Assembly: GCA_029256365.1 (NCBI GenBank)
Contig: JAQSYB010000117.1
Span: 1 to 6,439, forward strand
Reading direction: 5' to 3'
Origin: Clostridia bacterium
GTDB taxonomy: Bacteria > Bacillota > Clostridia > Lutisporales > Lutisporaceae
DNA: 6,439 nt
Position 1 is the first letter of the stretch. Each line of letters begins with the position of its first letter. A program made the position numbers and the translations under genes. The notes under the pieces were generated by a model that was not told the DNA's origin, did no database searches, and saw nothing but the letters and a program-made list of their open reading frames with translations. Positions 1 to 5,797 of the stretch are shown piece after piece.

Positions 1-1412
1 TTGCCCACTGCTCCAATTTTTTGGCCCTTATATACCTTGTCACCCTTTGATACAGAGTATTTGCTTAGGTGACCGTAATAGGTTACATATCCAGCACCAT
101 GGTCCACCATGATTAGCTTCCCATAGCCGCCTCTTGTTCCTACCCAGGTTACAACTCCACCATCCGCTGCATTGACTGCTGTGCCTATTGGTGCTGCTAA
201 GTCAATGCCTTCATGGACACTTCCCCATCTGGATCCAAATCTAGAGGATAAAGAACCCCTCGTTGGCATTTTAAAGGTACCCGTTCCCTTTTTAGGTGGA
301 AGCTCCTTGGTGCCCTTAATCAATATCTGAGTCTTTGGTTCTTTTATAACCTTTTCTGATAAAACATTTCTACTATCTTCAATGCCATTGATCTTCACAA
401 TTTCTGCTACTACTTCACGTTCTCCATATGCACCTTTTACCTTTACGCTGGTTTGATCCTTATAAAGAGAACTGCTGTTTTCAACCTTTTGTTCAAAGGG
501 TATGTTTTCCGTGTACTCTGCTACCTCTATTGTCTTTACAGAAAGCAGTGGCTTTGGCACCACTAAGCTTAGCTCTTGATCTATCTTGATCTTATTTGGA
601 TCTGCCTTTGGATTCGCTTTTTGCAAATCATCTATTTTTATGTTGTATTTCCTGGAGATTGACCAAAAACTATCTCCTGCTGCTACCTTATGTATCTTTT
701 CTTCGTTTGTTCCTTTTAAAACAAAAGCTGCTACCTCTTCCACCGCCATGATTGCACCGGTTTCGTTGAACTCCTGTTTCACTTCTACATTCTCAGCAAA
801 GGTAACTTCTTTGTACTTTGCTTTATCTTCTTCCTTCACATAAGCAGCTTTTACTTGGTCCAGCACTTTGTTCGCCTCTTCTTCTGTCTTTAAGGCTGCC
901 ACACCGTTGCCATTTGCTACAATGCTGTAGGATTTTATGGTATAAGTAATATCATTTTCTACAAAAGTCTCTATGCTCTTTTCATCCAATAGCTCTTTGC
1001 TTGAAGCTCTGGTTTTGGTATAAACCAATTCTCCTTCAATACCTATTTCTGCGTTATGCAGCTTCTGATATTGACCCTTCTTTGCTTCTAGAAGTGCGTC
1101 AATGTCTTTTTTGTCTCGAACCTTGCCCACCTCACTGCCGTCTATGCTTACAGTGTAGGCAACACCAGAAAAGTAAATATAGCCTGTTATGAGAACTACT
1201 AGGACTACTGCTCCAATACTTATTGCAAACCTCTTCTTATCGACTATCTTTTTCGATAATTTCGGTAAATCTAACTTCTTTAATTGCTTTATATCAAATT
1301 TCATATTTTTCAATTTCAATTCTTTAATATTTAGCGTTTTCAACTTTGAAAGGGCACCTTTTAATGCTTTAACACTTTGCTTAAAGGTGTCATTCACCTT
1401 ATCAAATAGCAT
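1..1412 (-). CDS. Membrane-anchored LysM-G5-M23 family cell-wall peptidase (C-terminus cut by window edge)
   Basis: Predicted peptidoglycan endopeptidase held on the outer face of the membrane. 470 residues are visible from ATG at 1412, which has the ribosome site AAAGGAG (1421-1427) eight bases upstream. Order: a Lys/Leu-rich cytoplasmic segment (1-60), one membrane helix (about 62-81), two related repeats of about 75 residues (84-155 and 156-237), a LysM peptidoglycan-binding domain (240-287), a G5 domain (about 288-369) and an M23 peptidase domain from about 380. The M23 zinc motif HxxxD is seen as H400 and D404 (HEGID), and the conserved active-site histidine as H448 in YYGHLS. The window ends before the family's final HxH motif, so an intact catalytic site is assumed, not seen. 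It is divergent from the replication operon and has its own promoter. The exact bond cleaved cannot be told from sequence. Confidence 0.93.
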   Translation of the reverse strand, partial: MLFDKVNDTFKQSVKALKGALSKLKTLNIKELKLKNMKFDIKQLKKLDLPKLSKKIVDKKRFAISIGAVVLVVLITGYIYFSGVAYTVSIDGSEVGKVRDKKDIDALLEAKKGQYQKLHNAEIGIEGELVYTKTRASSKELLDEKSIETFVENDITYTIKSYSIVANGNGVAALKTEEEANKVLDQVKAAYVKEEDKAKYKEVTFAENVEVKQEFNETGAIMAVEEVAAFVLKGTNEEKIHKVAAGDSFWSISRKYNIKIDDLQKANPKADPNKIKIDQELSLVVPKPLLSVKTIEVAEYTENIPFEQKVENSSSLYKDQTSVKVKGAYGEREVVAEIVKINGIEDSRNVLSEKVIKEPKTQILIKGTKELPPKKGTGTFKMPTRGSLSSRFGSRWGSVHEGIDLAAPIGTAVNAADGGVVTWVGTRGGYGKLIMVDHGAGYVTYYGHLSKYSVSKGDKVYKGQKIGAVG

Positions 1413-1459
1413 CTATTCATCTCCTTTCCACTTCATGTAAAAGATTACAACTACACTAT

Positions 1460-1488
1460 ATTATATTATTTTTGGTCCAAAAGTACAA
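1460..1488 (-). promoter_or_regulatory. SigA-type promoter of the M23 peptidase gene, with a palindrome in its spacer
   Basis: Reading the minus strand, a -35-like TTGTAC (1483-1488) is followed by exactly 17 bases and a perfect TATAAT -10 (1460-1465). Transcription would start near 1453, giving a leader of about 40 bases before ATG 1412. The spacer contains the perfect inverted repeat TTTTGG-t-CCAAAA (1470-1482), which abuts the -35 and could be an operator. The -10 and spacing are strong; the -35 matches consensus only in its TTG. Confidence 0.65.
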
Positions 1489-1752
1489 CCCTAGGCTTGG
1501 AATATCCAGAAAAATTCTTGTTTGGATAATTTTGTGAATTTTTTGCTGTTTTTATTCAACTAGTATATTATTTGTCCTCAGCTCTTAATTCAATCTGTCA
1601 AGTTTATGCAATATGTTTGCTTGTACCCACCATGATAACATTATATTAAAAATAACACAAAAATATGACTGATCTGCTATTCGCGCAGCAAATCCTTGTA
1701 CTTTATGATTTACTATTCTTTTTTATGACGATATTATAGATATAGGTTAACC

Positions 1753-1767
1753 ATAGTGCTGCACTAT
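1753..1767. repeat. 15-bp palindrome, operator-like, upstream of the replication operon
   Basis: ATAGTGC-t-GCACTAT is a perfect 7-bp inverted repeat around one central base. The separate 8-bp palindrome GGTTAACC (1745-1752) abuts it on the left. It ends 37 bp before the -10 of the dnaD-like gene, which is a suitable place for a regulator to bind. The short loop makes an RNA hairpin unlikely, so a DNA-binding dimer is the better guess. No regulator is identified. Confidence 0.45.
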
Positions 1768-1801
1768 CAGAAAAATGAAAAGTACGAATGAGTAGTAACT
1801 G

Positions 1802-1810
1802 TGGTATAAT
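1802..1810 (+). promoter_or_regulatory. Extended -10 promoter of the dnaD-like/helicase loader operon
   Basis: TGG-TATAAT (1802-1810) is a perfect -10 with the extended TGn element, 30 bases before the ATG at 1841. No good -35 is seen at 16-18 bases upstream (1782-1787 reads GTACGA), which is typical of promoters relying on the extended -10. Transcription would begin near 1817. An AT-only inverted repeat, TAATTTAT/ATAAATTA (1807-1814 and 1820-1827), overlaps the -10 and start point but could be chance in such AT-rich DNA. Confidence 0.6.
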
Positions 1811-1830
1811 TTATTTATTATAAATTAGTT

Positions 1831-1836
1831 GAGGTG
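1831..1836 (+). promoter_or_regulatory. Ribosome binding site that fixes the dnaD-like start at ATG 1841
   Basis: GAGGTG lies six bases before ATG 1841. The frame is open back to a TTG at 1829, but that codon runs into this site and has no ribosome site of its own, so the ATG is the better start. Confidence 0.75.
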
Positions 1837-1840
1837 TCCT

Positions 1841-2869
1841 ATGAATTTTTTTAGTATAAAATCAAATAACGAGGATTTGGGACATACGCTTTTGGAAAAT
1901 GTTTTTATCAACCATTATATGCCTCAAGCGCCCGGAAACTACGTCAAGGTGTACATATTAGGCCTTAAATATGCCCAAAATCACAACAATACTTCCTTGT
2001 CCAATGAGATCATTGCCAAGACCTTAGATATTAGTGAGGAAGAAACCTTGCAAGCCTGGAAGTATTGGGAGGCACAAAACATCATTAAGCTTGCTCCTTA
2101 CTCTCAAGGCAGCCAAGACGTTACTATTGAATTTGTGACAATCAAAGAGCTTATGCTGAACATTAAAGATAAGAAACCTCAAATAGACAAGTATAGCCCT
2201 GACAGAATTATTTCAGCCAGACAAAACTTTAGGGTAAAGGATATGTTTGAGTACATCAAAAAAATATACGGTCGTGAGCCTGCAACCAATGAAATGTTTA
2301 CATATTTAGACTGGGTAGATGATTATGGCATGCCCCCTGAGCTGGTCATTCTATTAATTGACGATTGCTGTGCCCGGGGTAAAAGGGATTTGCCTTACCT
2401 GAAGCAGGTTGCAAAGAACTGGTTTGACGCAGGGATTAATTCCTTGGAAAAGGCAAATGAATACAATGAACGTCATAAAGAGAAGTGGCAAAAATACGGC
2501 AAGGTGCTTAGTTTCTTTCGGCTGGGTGCACCAACTCAAGTTCAAGAGCAGCTGCTTCACAAATGGTTCTACGAATTCAACTATTCTGAGGAGGTTGTTC
2601 TAAGAGCCTGCAGCTTTACAGCCAATACGATGAAGCCTTCTTTTTCCTACCTTGATAAAATACTTACTGAGTGGAACAACAAGGGTCTAAAGACCATACA
2701 GGAAGTGGAAGCATACATAACCAAAACGGATCAAACTGCCCCTACAAAAAATAAGCCGACCAGCAAAGTGCAAAAGTCTACCTTCAATAACTTTGCAAAC
2801 CGTACCTATGACGCCAATGCGCTAGAGGATATATTGCTGAAAAAGAGTAGAGGTGAGCTGATTGAGTAA
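1841..2869 (+). CDS. DnaD-domain replication initiation protein
   Basis: 342-residue cytoplasmic protein of the DnaD/DnaB(Firmicute) family, which remodels origin DNA and helps bring the helicase and its loader to it. Residues about 16-85 look like the N-terminal winged-helix domain. Two DnaB_2 (DDBH2) domains follow, at about 130-207 and 217-292, each ending in the family's YxxxIxxxW motif: Y186/V190/W194 and Y270/I274/W278. A Thr/Lys-rich linker (about 294-314) leads to a C-terminal peptide with FNNF, RTYD and LEDIL, resembling the short conserved tail of many clostridial and phage DnaD-like proteins. The start at ATG 1841 is chosen for its GAGGTG site. The last eight bases overlap the helicase loader gene, so the two are probably translated together. 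It has two DDBH2 domains like B. subtilis DnaB, but a single-gene symbol would be guesswork. Confidence 0.93.
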   Translation: MNFFSIKSNNEDLGHTLLENVFINHYMPQAPGNYVKVYILGLKYAQNHNNTSLSNEIIAKTLDISEEETLQAWKYWEAQNIIKLAPYSQGSQDVTIEFVTIKELMLNIKDKKPQIDKYSPDRIISARQNFRVKDMFEYIKKIYGREPATNEMFTYLDWVDDYGMPPELVILLIDDCCARGKRDLPYLKQVAKNWFDAGINSLEKANEYNERHKEKWQKYGKVLSFFRLGAPTQVQEQLLHKWFYEFNYSEEVVLRACSFTANTMKPSFSYLDKILTEWNNKGLKTIQEVEAYITKTDQTAPTKNKPTSKVQKSTFNNFANRTYDANALEDILLKKSRGELIE

Positions 2870-3839
2870 TTTGAAAGACATTATGAAGGAATATGAAGCA
2901 CTGCGGAATAAGCATCGAAAAGAGCTAGAGCAAAGAAAAGCTGCTGTATATGCGAAGATTCCTCGTTTGCTTCAAATAGAAGAAGCTTTGGTCAAGCTTA
3001 GCATCGATATCACCAAGGCTATTTTAGGTGACAGCGGCAATCAACAAGAGCTGCTGGATATTCTTCATAAAAAACAAATGGACTTGAAAATGGAGCGTGT
3101 AGAGCTTCTTTCCGAGAGTAGATATCCCAGAGATTATCTAGATATGCGATTTCAGTGCAAAAACTGCAAGGATACTGGCTATCTAGAAAGTAAAAAATGT
3201 ACCTGTCTGGTTCAAAAAGAAATTGAGCAGCTATATAAGAAGTCAAATATGAGCAGCAACTTCAAAAAAGAAAATTTTGACATGTTTCGATTAGACTATT
3301 ACTCAAATGAATCAGAAGAAGGCAAAGTCTCCCCTCGAGAAAATATGAAAAACATCTACATGACCACCATTAATTATACGAGGAATTTTGATGCCCATGA
3401 GAAAAACTTATTTTTCATTGGCAAACCCGGCTTAGGAAAAACATTTCTATGCAACTCCATAGCCAAGGACTTGTTGGATTCAGGTAAGAGTGTAATATAT
3501 CAAAGTGCCCCGGATCTGATAGATGCAATCCGTAAATATAAGTTTGACTTTGATAAAGAGAATGAAAATGCGCCTTACTTGGAAGAGCTGTACAATTGTG
3601 ATTTGCTTATCATCGATGATTTGGGTACTGAGCTTTCTACACAGTTTTCGAATTTAGCAATTTACAATATTTTAAATAGAAGGCTAATCAACAATAAAAA
3701 GATAATCATTTCTACGAATTTGAATACCGATGAGCTAATGGGGACATATTCAGAAAGAATTTATTCTAGAATACTAGGAAATTTCAGTATGTATAAGTTC
3801 TTTGGAGACGATATAAGACTTAAAATAAGGACGATGTAG
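2862..3839 (+). CDS. DnaI/DnaC-type AAA+ helicase loader with zinc-binding motif
   Basis: 325-residue ATPase expected to load the replicative DNA helicase onto single strands. Residues 1-90 are charged and helical, probably coiled coil. A zinc-binding cluster, C99-x2-C102 and C113-x-C115, matches the N-terminal zinc module of B. subtilis DnaI. The AAA+ core has Walker A GKPGLGKT (187-194), Walker B LLIIDD (248-253), a sensor-1 STN (284-286) and the arginines R299 and R303 in YSERIYSRI, one of which would be the arginine finger. The start is TTG 2862, overlapping the upstream gene by eight bases, because GAGGTGA (2850-2856) sits five bases before it; ATG 2883 would have no ribosome site and would lose seven residues. 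Length is close to that of DnaI (about 310). An intrinsic terminator follows, closing a two-gene operon. In Clostridia this gene is often annotated simply as an ATP-binding protein. Confidence 0.93.
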   Translation: MSNLKDIMKEYEALRNKHRKELEQRKAAVYAKIPRLLQIEEALVKLSIDITKAILGDSGNQQELLDILHKKQMDLKMERVELLSESRYPRDYLDMRFQCKNCKDTGYLESKKCTCLVQKEIEQLYKKSNMSSNFKKENFDMFRLDYYSNESEEGKVSPRENMKNIYMTTINYTRNFDAHEKNLFFIGKPGLGKTFLCNSIAKDLLDSGKSVIYQSAPDLIDAIRKYKFDFDKENENAPYLEELYNCDLLIIDDLGTELSTQFSNLAIYNILNRRLINNKKIIISTNLNTDELMGTYSERIYSRILGNFSMYKFFGDDIRLKIRTM

Positions 3840-3869
3840 GGTTAGACCTTATACAACATAATAAAACAA

Positions 3870-3899
3870 GCAGTGATAAAATTTATCACTGCCTTTTTT
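3870..3899 (+). terminator. Intrinsic terminator of the dnaD-like/helicase loader operon
   Basis: GCAGTGATAAA (3870-3880) is the reverse complement of TTTATCACTGC (3882-3892). It can form a stem of about 10 bp with a three-base loop and is followed by C and six T residues (3894-3899). It lies 31 bp after the loader stop codon. Confidence 0.9.
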
Positions 3900-3976
3900 A
3901 TTGCATAATAAAAATCTCAGCGCATCGAGCGCCTTCGCCTTTTGCCTAGATTTGCTTCGCAAATGGCAATAAAAAA
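3894..3976. repeat. Nested palindromic element between two convergent terminators
   Basis: The outer arms TTTTTTATTGC (3894-3904) and GCAATAAAAAA (3966-3976) are perfect 11-bp inverted repeats. Inside are AAATCT/AGATTT (3912-3917 and 3948-3953), a GC-rich GCGC-atcga-GCGC hairpin (3920-3932) and, overlapping, ATTTGC-ttc-GCAAAT (3950-3964). The inner part is clearly richer in GC than its surroundings. The layout resembles small palindromic intergenic repeats (REP or MITE-like), but only one copy is in view. The outer arms also serve as the T tracts of the flanking terminators, so part of the symmetry may simply reflect those. Confidence 0.5.
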
Positions 3977-4002
3977 ACTGTAGTTGCAATTACAACTACA
4001 GT
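3971..4002 (-). terminator. Intrinsic terminator of the tRNA cluster
   Basis: On the minus strand ACTGTAGTTG (4002-3993) pairs with CAACTACAGT (3986-3977) around a six-base loop, and the transcript then reads into a run of T residues (A run at 3971-3977 on the plus strand). It lies 18 bp beyond the 3' end of tRNA-Thr. Confidence 0.88.
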
Positions 4003-4020
4003 ATTCATTCAAAAAATTAA

Positions 4021-4096
4021 TGGAGCTGGTGATGGGACTCGAACCCGCGACCTGCTGATTACAAGTCAGCTGCTCTACCAATTGAGCTACACCAGC
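4021..4096 (-). tRNA. tRNA-Thr (anticodon UGU)
   Basis: 76 bases with an encoded CCA end (4021-4023). The acceptor arms GCTGGTG and CACCAGC pair fully. The D arm GCTC/GAGC, the anticodon arm GCTGA/TCAGC with loop CTTGTAA, and the T arm with TTCGAGT are all in place. The central TGT reads ACA and other Thr codons. It is last in the cluster, just before the terminator. Confidence 0.97.
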
Positions 4097-4105
4097 ATAT
4101 TAAAA

Positions 4106-4182
4106 TGGCGACCCGGAAGGGGCTCGAACCCTCGACCTCCAGCGTGACAGGCTGGCATTCTAACCAACTGAACTACCGGGCC
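4106..4182 (-). tRNA. tRNA-Asp (anticodon GUC)
   Basis: 77 bases including encoded CCA (4106-4108) and a G discriminator (4109), as expected for tRNA-Asp. The acceptor GGCCCGG pairs with CCGGGTC, with one G-U pair at position 2. The anticodon stem CCAGC/GCTGG holds loop CTGTCAC, anticodon GTC. It is nine bases upstream of tRNA-Thr and is preceded by its own consensus promoter. Confidence 0.97.
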
Positions 4183-4212
4183 ATTTTTAATTTGTGACTA
4201 GCTGCATAAAGT

Positions 4213-4241
4213 ATTATATTACAGTATGCTTGCTTTGTCAA
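4213..4241 (-). promoter_or_regulatory. Internal perfect consensus promoter before tRNA-Asp
   Basis: On the minus strand a perfect TTGACA (4236-4241), a 17-base spacer and a perfect TATAAT (4213-4218) lie in the 67-bp gap between tRNA-Val and tRNA-Asp. Transcription would start near 4206, about 24 bases before tRNA-Asp. No terminator is visible between tRNA-Val and this promoter, so the downstream pair could be made from both promoters. Confidence 0.88.
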
Positions 4242-4249
4242 ATGGTATT

Positions 4250-4325
4250 TGGTGGGAACAACAGGGATCGAACCTGTGACCCCCTGCTTGTAAGGCAGGT
4301 GCTCTCCCAGCTGAGCTATGCTCCC
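4250..4325 (-). tRNA. tRNA-Val (anticodon UAC)
   Basis: 76 bases with encoded CCA (4250-4252). The acceptor GGGAGCA pairs with TGTTCCC, including one G-U pair. The anticodon stem CCTGC/GCAGG carries loop CTTACAA, anticodon TAC. The T loop TTCGATC and D arm GCTC/GAGC are standard. It lies five bases downstream of tRNA-Glu and is surely on the same transcript. Confidence 0.97.
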
Positions 4326-4330
4326 ATAAA

Positions 4331-4405
4331 TGGTGACCCATAGGGGGTTCGAACCCCTGTAGCCGCCGTGAAAGGGCGGTGTCTTAACCGCTTGACCAAT
4401 GGGCC
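4331..4405 (-). tRNA. tRNA-Glu (anticodon UUC)
   Basis: 75 bases with encoded CCA (4331-4333). The acceptor GGCCCAT pairs with ATGGGTC, with one G-U pair at position 2. The anticodon stem CCGCC/GGCGG holds loop CTTTCAC, anticodon TTC. It is the first gene of the cluster, about 36 bases after the predicted transcription start. Confidence 0.97.
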
Positions 4406-4410
4406 ATTAT

Positions 4411-4469
4411 GTGGTGCTTGCGTGTGTGTTACCACTCACATTTATCAATTATACTTTGCAAAGCACCAC
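4411..4469. repeat. 9-bp inverted repeat spanning the tRNA-Glu promoter
   Basis: GTGGTGCTT (4411-4419) and AAGCACCAC (4461-4469) are perfect inverted copies 41 bp apart. The right arm lies in the spacer between -35 and -10; the left arm lies in the transcribed leader just before tRNA-Glu. Only one arm would be in RNA, so any role would be at DNA level. A separate 10-bp palindrome, CTTTGCAAAG (4454-4463), also lies in the spacer. Confidence 0.5.
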
Positions 4470-4476
4470 TTGTCAA
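4448..4476 (-). promoter_or_regulatory. Perfect consensus promoter of the tRNA Glu-Val-Asp-Thr cluster
   Basis: The minus strand shows TTGACA (4471-4476), exactly 17 bases, then TATAAT (4448-4453), matching the vegetative sigma-factor consensus at all 12 positions. The predicted start is near 4441. Such strength suits stable RNA genes. It is only about 40 bp downstream of the purA stop codon. Confidence 0.92.
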
Positions 4477-4513
4477 CACATTATATAAAACTTCTTTATG
4501 TCAATCTCTGGAA

Positions 4514-5791
4514 CTAGAATTCTTCTACTACGATTGTCTGATCTCTTCTTGGTCCAACGGATACAATAGACACCTTTGCACCACATAGCTCTTCTATTCT
4601 TTCGATATATCTTAAAGCATTGATTGGCAGTTTGTTGTATTCTGTAATGTGGCTAATGTCCTCCCAGCCTGGGAATTCTTCATAGATTGGCTCACACAAA
4701 GCCAAATCCGCTATGCTGGCAGGGAACTCCTTAATGATTTCTCCATTTAATTTATAGCCTACGCAAATCTTTACAATTGGCATATCTGCTATTGTATCCA
4801 ACTTTGTCAAAGCGATACCTGTAAGACCATTAATTCTAACCGCATAACGAACGATTACAGCATCAAACCAGCCACAACGTCTTGGTCTGCCTGTTACTGT
4901 ACCAAATTCAAATCCTTTTTGCCTAATGTGTTCCCCTGTTTCATCATTCAACTCTGTTGGGAAAGGACCTTTGCCCACTCGTGTAGTATATGCCTTAACA
5001 ACTCCTACTACCTTGCCTATCATGGATGGACCGATTCCCACTCCGGAGCATACACCTGCTGAGGTTGGATGTGATGAGGTTACATATGGATAGGTTCCAA
5101 AGTCCAAATCCAGCAAGGTGCCTTGTGCACCCTCAAATAATACCTTCTTATCAGCCTTTAAAGCTTCATATACAAGTACCGAAGCGTCTGCTACATAAGG
5201 TCTAATTTGTTCTGCATATTTTAAGTAAGTTTGAAGCATTTCATCATAGGAATAGCCTTCAAAGCCAAAGAAATCCTTTAGGTATTTGTTTTTAACCTCT
5301 ATATTGGCTTTTAGCTTCTCAGCAAATATGTCTTTTTTCATTAAATCGCATACTCTAATGCCGACTCTCTCTGTCTTATCCATATATGTCGGGCCTATGC
5401 CTTTTTTGGTCGTACCTATATCGTTGCTGCCTCTTTGTATTTCTGACAGCTCATCTATTTTCTTGTGATAAGGGAATATGATGTGAGTTCTATCGCTGAT
5501 TTTTAAATTCGCAGCTGATATTCCTCTTTCTTCAAGCATTTTTACTTCATTCAAAAAAGCTTCAGGATCTAATACTACACCATTCCCAATTATGCATAGC
5601 TTATCACTATAAAGTATACCGGAAGGTATCAAATTCAGTTTATACTTTTCGCTGCCTACCTCTACAGTATGACCAGCATTGTTTCCTCCCTGATATCTTA
5701 CAACTACATCGGCTTTTAATGCCATATAATCTGTTATTTTACCTTTTCCCTCGTCGCCCCATTGCGCACCTACTATTACTAAAGATGACAT
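4514..5791 (-). CDS. purA: Adenylosuccinate synthetase
   Basis: Joins IMP and aspartate using GTP to form adenylosuccinate, the first step from IMP to AMP, in the cytoplasm. 425 residues, the usual bacterial length. The GTP loop GDEGKGK is at 12-18, with the catalytic base D13. The catalytic H41 is in NNAGHTV, the IMP-binding stretch RGSNDIGTTKKGIGPTY is at 120-136, and GAQG is at 221-224. TRVGKGPFPTE (270-280), VTGRPRRCGWFD (299-310), the guanine-recognition TKLD (329-332) and GPRR (413-416) complete the conserved set. ATG 5791 is chosen because GAGGTG (5798-5803) lies six bases upstream; an in-frame GTG at 5800 falls inside that site. The gene starts 18 bp after the flavoprotein gene and no promoter fits between, so they are likely co-transcribed. 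No terminator is obvious after its stop codon. Confidence 0.98.
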   Translation of the reverse strand: MSSLVIVGAQWGDEGKGKITDYMALKADVVVRYQGGNNAGHTVEVGSEKYKLNLIPSGILYSDKLCIIGNGVVLDPEAFLNEVKMLEERGISAANLKISDRTHIIFPYHKKIDELSEIQRGSNDIGTTKKGIGPTYMDKTERVGIRVCDLMKKDIFAEKLKANIEVKNKYLKDFFGFEGYSYDEMLQTYLKYAEQIRPYVADASVLVYEALKADKKVLFEGAQGTLLDLDFGTYPYVTSSHPTSAGVCSGVGIGPSMIGKVVGVVKAYTTRVGKGPFPTELNDETGEHIRQKGFEFGTVTGRPRRCGWFDAVIVRYAVRINGLTGIALTKLDTIADMPIVKICVGYKLNGEIIKEFPASIADLALCEPIYEEFPGWEDISHITEYNKLPINALRYIERIEELCGAKVSIVSVGPRRDQTIVVEEF

Positions 5792-5797
5792 AGAGAA

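Larger units (their letters stand above)
1413..1840. other. 428-bp divergent intergenic region
   Basis: This AT-rich stretch separates the divergently transcribed peptidase and replication operon. It holds the peptidase promoter at the left end, a 15-bp palindrome (1753-1767) and the dnaD-side promoter at the right end. In the middle (about 1500-1740) I see only weak inverted repeats: AAAAATTC/GAATTTTT at 1510-1517 and 1536-1543, and an imperfect GATCTGCT/AGCAAATC pair at 1671-1678 and 1687-1694. I see no convincing open frame with a ribosome site and no recognisable riboswitch or RNA gene. At this length it could hide a small RNA or regulator sites, but nothing demonstrates one. Confidence 0.6.

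Noticed and set aside
586..1440. Plus-strand open frames opposite the M23 gene
   Set aside because: They are antisense shadows of a well-supported gene, with no ribosome sites or recognisable domains.
1618..1650. Plus-strand promoter for an unannotated RNA (TTGTAC followed by TATTAA)
   Set aside because: Both hexamers are poor and no terminator or structured RNA follows before the dnaD-side promoter.
1671..1694. Hairpin GATCTGCT/AGCAAATC as a small RNA or regulator site
   Set aside because: The stem is imperfect, no promoter or T tract goes with it, and such repeats are expected by chance in a 428-bp region.
1829..1840. Start of the dnaD-like gene at TTG 1829, giving four extra residues
   Set aside because: The TTG runs into the GAGGTG ribosome site and has no site of its own, while ATG 1841 is ideally placed.
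4021..4405. tRNA cluster as an integration site for a mobile element
   Set aside because: All four tRNAs are intact, no integrase is present and no duplicated tRNA 3' end is seen in the window.
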